Positions 14,834 to 19,527 of a DNA stretch of 19,527 nt are shown in pieces (position 1 is the stretch's first letter; the number at the start of each line of letters is the position of its first letter). The notes below the pieces were generated by a model. That model had not been told where the DNA came from, made no database searches, and saw nothing but the letters and a program-made list of their open reading frames with translations. The position numbers and the translations under genes were made by a program. This DNA comes from Methanobacteriota archaeon (GTDB lineage Archaea > Thermoplasmatota > Poseidoniia > Poseidoniales > Thalassarchaeaceae), in NCBI GenBank assembly GCA_002719615.1, contig PBHZ01000015.1, positions 126,353 to 145,879 of the forward strand, read 5' to 3'.

Positions 14834-16716
14834 GAATCTTCATTTTCTTCATCAGAATCTACTACTTCAAAGTCTGCCTCTACTACTCCATCATCGGATT
14901 CTCCCTTAGAATCTTGTTCTGCCATTTCTGCGGCGGCTGCTTCATATATCTTTGTAGAAAGTCCATGCATCAATTGTTCTATTTCTGCTAACTTTGCTTG
15001 TATTGCAGCGTCATCTATATCTTCTAGAGGTATAGGTTGGTCATCCTTTACAATTAGAGTTTCCAACTCATCTAATTTTTCAAGGACTGGTTTTGTATCT
15101 TCTTCAGAAAGTTTATCGCCGGTTTCTTCAATTGTTTTACGTGTTTGGTAGATTATGCTATCTGCCTGATTTCGGAGTTCAACTCTAGTTTTTCTTAGCT
15201 TATCCTCTTCAGCAAATTTTTCTGCCTCGGCTATTTTTTGTTGAATTTCATCCTCAGACAATGAAGTTTGACTTTCTATCTTTATCGATTGTTCAGTTCC
15301 TGTTCCTAGATCTTTTGCCGAAACGTTAACTATTCCATTTGCATCTATGTCAAAAGTTACCTCAATCTGTGGAACACCACGAGGCGACGGTGGAATTCCA
15401 ACAAGGTGGAATTGTCCCAATGTAATATTATCTTTAGCAAATTCTCTTTCTCCTTGTAAAACATGAACTTCGACGGCAGGCTGATTGTCGGCAGCAGTAG
15501 AGAAGGTTTCAGATTTACGGGTCGGTATTGTAGTATTTCTCTCAATCATTGGAGTTGTTATTCCTCCTAATGTCTCTATACCTAGGGATAAAGGAGTAAC
15601 ATCTAGTAGTAAAACATCAGTAACCCCTTCATCACCTACGATTATTCCTGCTTGTAATGTAGCGCCTACGGCAACTGCTTCATCAGGATTTATGCCCTTA
15701 AAAGGGGCTTTGCCAACTTCTTTCTCAATTGCAGATTGTACGGCAGGAACTCGCGTTGAGCCGCCTACAAGTATCACTTTATCGACATCTCCTTTCTTTA
15801 CTCCAGAATCTTTCATTGCCCTTCTTGTTGGAGCCATGGTTCGTTCGACTAATTTACTAATTAATTTCTCAAAATCTGATCTCGATAGTGACATATCTAA
15901 GTGCTCTGGTTGACCATCTTTATTTTGCGTAATAAATGGTAAATTAACTTGTGTTGATGCAGAGGATGATAATTCTATTTTAGCTTTTTCAGCTGCTTCT
16001 CTAAGTCTACTCATTGCCTGAAGATCTTTTTGCAAATCTATTCCGGTAGATTTTTTGAATTCAGAGACTAACCATTCTACTACGACATGATCGAAATCGT
16101 CCCCTCCCAATCGGTTATCGCCACTAGTCGCCTTTACTTCGATTTGTGGTTGCCCATCTACTTGGTATATTTCTAGAACTGAAACATCAAAAGTACCTCC
16201 TCCAAGGTCATAGACCAGTATTGTTTGATCATCGTCTTTATCCACTCCATATGCTAATGCAGCTGCTGTAGGTTCATTTATTATCCTTAAAACTTCTAAA
16301 CCGGCAATTCGTCCAGCGTCCTTTGTAGCTTGCCTTTGTGCATCTGAAAAATAAGCAGGACAGGTGATTACGGCTTGTTTTACTTCTCTACCAAGGTACT
16401 CTTCTGCATCCGCTTTTAGTTTTTGTAATATAAACGCAGAAACTTCTTGTGGTGAAAATTCATCTTTATCGATTTTTTGTGACCAATCAGTCCCCATTTC
16501 TCTCTTAACTGAAAGTATTGTTCGATCTGAGTTAGTAACTGCCTGTCTTTTTGCTGTTATTCCCACTAAACGCTCTCCATCTTTTGTAAAAGCTACCACA
16601 CTAGGAGTAGTTCTTGAACCCTCAGAATTTGGGATAACTACCGCTTGCCCTCCCTCTAATGTAGCAACACAACTGTTTGTCGTACCTAAATCAATTCCTA
16701 TTACTGGTCCACTCAT
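14830..16716 (-). CDS. dnaK: Hsp70 chaperone DnaK
   Basis: ATP-driven Hsp70 (628 aa from the ATG at 16716). Nucleotide-binding motifs: IGIDLGTTNSC (6-16), VYDLGGGTFDVSV (168-180) and VGGSTRVP (317-324). The interdomain linker DVLLLDVTPLSLGIE is at 367-381, followed by a complete substrate-binding domain and lid. The C-terminus is acidic and ends near EADFEVVDSDEE, like the bacterial DnaK tail. The NBD lacks the roughly 24-residue insert of Gram-negative DnaK, as in Gram-positive and archaeal homologues; archaeal dnaK is generally considered acquired from bacteria. An upstream in-frame start (16770) would overlap the previous gene and add a non-homologous 18-aa extension, so it is rejected. 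The previous gene stops 16 bp away. GrpE and DnaJ partners are not in the window. Confidence 0.98.
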   Translation of the reverse strand: MSGPVIGIDLGTTNSCVATLEGGQAVVIPNSEGSRTTPSVVAFTKDGERLVGITAKRQAVTNSDRTILSVKREMGTDWSQKIDKDEFSPQEVSAFILQKLKADAEEYLGREVKQAVITCPAYFSDAQRQATKDAGRIAGLEVLRIINEPTAAALAYGVDKDDDQTILVYDLGGGTFDVSVLEIYQVDGQPQIEVKATSGDNRLGGDDFDHVVVEWLVSEFKKSTGIDLQKDLQAMSRLREAAEKAKIELSSSASTQVNLPFITQNKDGQPEHLDMSLSRSDFEKLISKLVERTMAPTRRAMKDSGVKKGDVDKVILVGGSTRVPAVQSAIEKEVGKAPFKGINPDEAVAVGATLQAGIIVGDEGVTDVLLLDVTPLSLGIETLGGITTPMIERNTTIPTRKSETFSTAADNQPAVEVHVLQGEREFAKDNITLGQFHLVGIPPSPRGVPQIEVTFDIDANGIVNVSAKDLGTGTEQSIKIESQTSLSEDEIQQKIAEAEKFAEEDKLRKTRVELRNQADSIIYQTRKTIEETGDKLSEEDTKPVLEKLDELETLIVKDDQPIPLEDIDDAAIQAKLAEIEQLMHGLSTKIYEAAAAEMAEQDSKGESDDGVVEADFEVVDSDEENEDS

Positions 16717-16724
16717 TTTTTTTA

Positions 16725-16744
16725 TCTCCTTTTTATATATACAT
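16725..16744 (-). promoter_or_regulatory. dnaK ribosome binding site and overlapping TATA-like box
   Basis: On the minus strand AGGAG (16726-16730) lies 9 nt before the dnaK ATG. Directly upstream, TATATATAAA (about 16733-16742) overlaps the last codons and stop of the alpha-crystallin-domain gene. The TATA-like run is about 20-25 nt from the dnaK ATG, so dnaK could have its own near-leaderless transcript besides read-through from the upstream gene. Confidence 0.5.
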
Positions 16745-17368
16745 TGTTGAATTAATATCAAAAGTGACATCTAAAATACCGTTATTAAATGTCCATTCAA
16801 TAATTCGACTGGCTGGTTCTGGTAGGTTAAATTTCTTGAAAGGACGCAATTGCGTAGTTTTCATAACCTGTAAAGATATACCTGCATCTGCAAGATTTAA
16901 TTCTATTGAATTAGCCTCTAAATCAGTATATCTGGAAATATCTACTGTAAAATACATACGATCATCGTGAATATAAAAATTATCTTCATCGATTTCATCA
17001 TCGGCATTGGAATCTGAGTCATTGATTTCTGCATTTACTTCAATTACTGGCTCATTTATTTTCATATTGATTCCCATATTCTTGAGAAAATCACTAAATC
17101 CTTCAGTATTTCCTATTCCCATCAAATTGTCCATCATCTTCTTTATTTCTTGAGGTTCTAAATTTGAATCTATTTTATTAAAATCCATCTTAACATTTGT
17201 TTTGGCCATATCTTCAGGATTCATGCCCATTTCTTCTAGACGAGTTTTTAGTTGGTGCATTAATGATTTTAACATTTGATAATCGACATTCATGCCCATT
17301 GTAGAAAACAATTTTGCCATCTCTTTCAGCATGTTTTCTTCCCATTCCTCTTCACTTGGGTCCGACAT
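16733..17368 (-). CDS. Alpha-crystallin (Hsp20/CS-like) domain protein with Met-rich helical N-terminus
   Basis: 211-aa protein, probably a small heat-shock protein or co-chaperone. Residues about 131-205 resemble an alpha-crystallin/CS domain: FYIHDDRMYFTVDISRY, SIELNLADAGISLQV, FKKFNLPEPAS and the diagnostic FNNGILDVTF (194-203). The N-terminal 102 residues are predicted helical and hold 16 methionines, with repeated MGMN/MGIN phrases at 24-27, 47-50 and 98-102. An acidic linker (116-129) follows. No classical C-terminal I-x-I/V motif is seen. The start is the ATG at 17368. It is the first gene of a pair with dnaK (16 bp apart) and diverges from the thermosome gene. A client-holding or DnaK co-factor role is inferred from context; I do not know a named family for the N-terminal part. 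Confidence 0.75.
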   Translation of the reverse strand: MSDPSEEEWEENMLKEMAKLFSTMGMNVDYQMLKSLMHQLKTRLEEMGMNPEDMAKTNVKMDFNKIDSNLEPQEIKKMMDNLMGIGNTEGFSDFLKNMGINMKINEPVIEVNAEINDSDSNADDEIDEDNFYIHDDRMYFTVDISRYTDLEANSIELNLADAGISLQVMKTTQLRPFKKFNLPEPASRIIEWTFNNGILDVTFDINSTMYI

Positions 17369-17504
17369 AATTCATCACTACTTAACCTGTGGTTGTATAG
17401 TGGGATACATGGGAGGTATATTAATACAACGTTTCTTAGATTGGGTAAAGAAGTTTTAACAAAGCAAGTGAATTAAAAACGGATTCTTACCTCGGGAGGT
17501 CATA
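17369..17504. promoter_or_regulatory. Shared divergent promoter region of the chaperone locus
   Basis: 136 bp between the starts of the alpha-crystallin gene (-) and the thermosome gene (+). A TATA-like CTATACAA (minus strand, about 17394-17401) lies about 29 nt before the minus-strand ATG. On the plus side GGTATATTAATAC (17416-17428) and GTTTTAAC (17453-17460) are TATA candidates. The compact layout would let one heat-responsive regulator control both directions; no operator can be named by eye. Confidence 0.45.
17494..17500 (+). promoter_or_regulatory. Strong Shine-Dalgarno of the thermosome gene
   Basis: GGGAGGT lies 4 nt before the ATG at 17505, the strongest ribosome binding site in the window. 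It fixes the start and shows that this gene, unlike several others here, has a leader. High expression is expected. Confidence 0.7.
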
Positions 17505-19115
17505 ATGAGTGAAACTGAGCATGATATTGCATTGGAGGATACTGATCGTATTCAGGGGCGTGCAGCATTGGTTAACAATGTAAAAGCCTCAATTGCTCTT
17601 GCAGGAGCAGTAAGATCAACCTTAGGCCCGCGTGGCCTAGACAAAATGTTAGTAGAAGATGATGGTTCTGTTCTTGTAACGAATGACGGAGTTACAGTTC
17701 TTGAAACCGCAAAAGTTGACCATCCTACTGCTAGATTGTTGATATCTGCATCTTCTTTACAAGATAGGTCGGCAAGAGATGGCACTACAACAACAATATT
17801 ACTGACTTCTGAATTACTTCAGAATTCTCTTGAATTAGTTAGGATGGGCATACATCCATCCGTAATTTTGAATGGATATAATATAGCGCTAGAGGAATCA
17901 TTAAAGGAATTAAAGAGGATATCTAAAAAATCAAACAGTTCAGAAATGGAATTGGCCATTGTTTCTACTTCATTGGCTGGTAAGATAGAAAAAGGTACTT
18001 CGGAAATATTAACTTCTTGTGCCTTGGAAGCAGCTGAATTATTAGCGAATGAAGAAGGAGGAGATGATTTAGAAAGATTAAGAATAAAAAGACTTCAAAT
18101 TGACAATGGAAAGATGAAGGATTCACGATTAGTACATGGATTAGTATTAGCAAAAACTAGGCTTGATAAATCGACGCCATCATTTTCAAAGGATGGTAAA
18201 ATCGTTATTATTGATGGAGAACTAGAAAATAAAAAAATAGGTTTAGAGGCTTCCATTGAGATAAGTGATATAGGAATATTGGAAGGTTTTCATGATAGAG
18301 ATGCGAAGAAAATTCAACAAATTGTCAACCACTTTTCCTCATTGGGCGTCAATATGCTGATTGTTCGAGATGGAGTGACTGATGCAGCAATAACCCCTCT
18401 AAAGAATGCGGGGATAATAACATACAGAAGAATGGAGAGAGATGATATGGAATTATTGTCAAAAATAACAGGTTCAATACCAATAAGAAATCCACTAAAC
18501 ATTGGTAAAGAACATATTGGAAAATATACAAATCATTCCGAGAAATTAATTGCAGGAGTAAAATATACTAGTATTGAAGGAAAGAATAAAGGTGGAATGA
18601 CATTTATCATTAATGGTACAACTCCTGAAGTAAGAAGTGAAGTGAGAAGAGCTTTTGATGATGCACTGGGGGTCGCACATCGCTTGAAAAGGGATGCTTT
18701 TACTTTGCCCGGTGGAGGCGCAAGTCATATTCACCTTGCAAGGCATCTTAGAATGTTTGCAACAAGTCAATCTGGAAGGGAACAATTGGCTATTGAAGCC
18801 TATGCTGCTGCACTGGAAATAATTCCTAGAGTATTAGCAGAAAATTCGGGTTTGGATCCAATTGATACTATATTATCACTCTCTGCAGCACAGAATAATG
18901 ATTTAGAAAATGGCTCTTGGATAGGACTAGATGCGAGGACTGGACAAAATATTTCGATGGAAGTTGCAGGTATTCTTGATCCATTATTTGTAGCAAAGCA
19001 TGCCCTTTCAGGTGCAACTGAAGCGGCAATTAGTGTCCTTCGTATTGATGATGTATTGTGGGCCAAACAAGATGCCCAAACCCCTGATTGGCAAAATGAA
19101 ATTGAAGAAGATTAA
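17505..19115 (+). CDS. Thermosome subunit (group II chaperonin), divergent
   Basis: 536-aa subunit of the double-ring, built-in-lid chaperonin of archaea. Recognisable parts: STLGPRGLDKMLV (38-50), VTNDGVTVLETA with D61 (58-69), the nucleotide loop RDGTTTT (91-97), the apical stretch GVNMLIVRDGVTD (281-293), FDDALGVAHRL with the hydrolytic Asp D386, LPGGGASH (401-408), SGREQLAIEAYAAALEIIPRVLAEN and ATEAAISVLRIDDVL. Several invariant positions differ: GDGTTT reads RDGTTT, and the Glu after GGGA is His (H408). The apical segment around 250-290 has normal length, so the lid appears intact. It probably acts as one subunit type in a hetero-oligomer with a more standard paralogue, which is inference. 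It diverges from the alpha-crystallin/dnaK pair. Confidence 0.95.
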   Translation: MSETEHDIALEDTDRIQGRAALVNNVKASIALAGAVRSTLGPRGLDKMLVEDDGSVLVTNDGVTVLETAKVDHPTARLLISASSLQDRSARDGTTTTILLTSELLQNSLELVRMGIHPSVILNGYNIALEESLKELKRISKKSNSSEMELAIVSTSLAGKIEKGTSEILTSCALEAAELLANEEGGDDLERLRIKRLQIDNGKMKDSRLVHGLVLAKTRLDKSTPSFSKDGKIVIIDGELENKKIGLEASIEISDIGILEGFHDRDAKKIQQIVNHFSSLGVNMLIVRDGVTDAAITPLKNAGIITYRRMERDDMELLSKITGSIPIRNPLNIGKEHIGKYTNHSEKLIAGVKYTSIEGKNKGGMTFIINGTTPEVRSEVRRAFDDALGVAHRLKRDAFTLPGGGASHIHLARHLRMFATSQSGREQLAIEAYAAALEIIPRVLAENSGLDPIDTILSLSAAQNNDLENGSWIGLDARTGQNISMEVAGILDPLFVAKHALSGATEAAISVLRIDDVLWAKQDAQTPDWQNEIEED

Positions 19116-19527
19116 TCAATTACTCAAACCTTCTAACATTGAATCAACTATAGTTTCAAGATTATATTGGGCTTCCCAGCCCCAATCATCTTTTGCTTGT
19201 GAATCATCAATTGAGTTAGGCCATGAATCGGCATATACTTGTCTCTTATCTGGAGTGAAAGTACATGTAAATCCATCAACCCTCTCAGAGATAGTGTCAG
19301 CCAATTGTTGAGCGGTAAATGAAAGTCCGGAGATATTGTATCCCGCTCTTGAATCGCCAATTTCGTCAATAGGAGTATTCATCAATTCTAACGTAGCTCT
19401 TATCGCATCATCAATATACATCATTGGTAATCTTGTCTCTGGACCTACAAAACAATCATAATGTCCTTTTTCAAGTGCAGCGTGGAATATTTCTACTGCA
19501 TAATCTGTAGTTCCGCCTCCTGCAGGA
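19116..19527 (-). CDS. SDR-type L-threonine 3-dehydrogenase, C-terminal part (5' end outside window)
   Basis: NAD-dependent extended short-chain dehydrogenase; the family oxidises L-threonine to 2-amino-3-ketobutyrate. The frame is open to the window edge, giving about 136 residues. The ATG at 19424 is internal, because homology continues before it: PAGGGTTDYAVEIFHAALEK and then CFVGPETRLPMMYIDDAIR. Further signatures of the epimerase-like threonine dehydrogenases are YNISGLSFTAQQLADTI, FTPDKRQVYADSWP and SIDDSQAKDDWGWE. The Rossmann GxxGxxG and YxxxK catalytic motifs lie upstream and are unseen. This is unrelated to the zinc-dependent threonine dehydrogenase of Thermococcales. Its stop directly abuts the thermosome stop on the other strand. 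Confidence 0.9.
   Translation of the reverse strand, partial: PAGGGTTDYAVEIFHAALEKGHYDCFVGPETRLPMMYIDDAIRATLELMNTPIDEIGDSRAGYNISGLSFTAQQLADTISERVDGFTCTFTPDKRQVYADSWPNSIDDSQAKDDWGWEAQYNLETIVDSMLEGLSN

Noticed and set aside
14880..14965. Possible low-complexity repeat at the dnaK 3' end
   Set aside because: It encodes the normal acidic, Ala/Glu-rich DnaK tail; no DNA-level repeat is present.
15485..15913. 142-codon plus-strand open frame inside dnaK
   Set aside because: Antisense to conserved Hsp70 sequence, a common artefact of dnaK codon use.
16717..16770. 18-residue N-terminal extension of DnaK
   Set aside because: It overlaps the upstream gene, is not Hsp70-like, and the ATG at 16716 has AGGAG at proper spacing and begins the canonical GPVIGIDLGTTN.
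1..19527. CRISPR array, insertion sequence or integrated element
   Set aside because: No direct-repeat/spacer pattern, transposase, integrase or duplicated tRNA 3' end was seen; the only tandem repeat is the in-frame 27-bp block.

Overview
The window looks archaeal, most likely a low-GC planktonic euryarchaeon of the Thermoplasmatota / Marine Group II-III type; the group name is inference. The evidence is a group II chaperonin (thermosome) gene, a Bud32-type KEOPS kinase, an archaeal-looking purine-NTP pyrophosphatase, TATA-like elements close to start codons, and a few GGAGG-type ribosome binding sites. Bacterial-looking genes sit beside these (dnaK lacking the Gram-negative insert, crotonase, aldehyde dehydrogenase, an SDR threonine dehydrogenase), as is usual for these archaea. 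Coding density is very high. No mobile element, CRISPR array or rRNA is visible, and no gene-free stretch exceeds about 140 bp.

Layout. (1) 1-1479: the 3' end of an aldehyde dehydrogenase gene (+) converges on a crotonase-family gene (-). (2) 1526-3734 (-): a run reading bud32 -> rdgB -> a two-TM protein with a Pro-rich tandem repeat -> the crotonase. (3) 3774-4859 (+): nadA (quinolinate synthase), divergent from bud32. (4) 4860-8050 (-): an Mrp/ApbC-type P-loop ATPase, then a membrane PAP2-type phosphatase fused to a propeller-like domain. (5) 8108-8607 (+): an ArsC/LMW-PTP-like protein and tRNA-Gly(GCC). (6) 8619-12170 (-): a small conserved protein, then a 1023-aa exported, C-terminally anchored surface protein. 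(7) 12257-14833 (+): an agmatinase-family ureohydrolase and an M17 leucyl aminopeptidase. (8) 14830-19115: a chaperone locus, with an alpha-crystallin-domain protein and dnaK on the minus strand and a divergent thermosome gene on the plus strand. (9) 19116-19527 (-): the C-terminal part of an SDR-type L-threonine 3-dehydrogenase, cut by the window edge.

Functional themes are proteostasis (thermosome, DnaK, alpha-crystallin protein, M17 peptidase), NAD synthesis (NadA), tRNA modification and nucleotide-pool cleaning (Bud32, RdgB), cell envelope (PAP2-propeller protein, large surface protein) and amino-acid or fatty-acid-like catabolism (threonine dehydrogenase, crotonase, aldehyde dehydrogenase). 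I see no clear new defence or mobile system. The points most worth a second look are the chaperone locus with its Met-rich alpha-crystallin protein and atypical thermosome, the Mrp ATPase lacking its Fe-S CxxC motif, the PAP2-propeller fusion, and the in-frame 27-bp repeat in a membrane protein.
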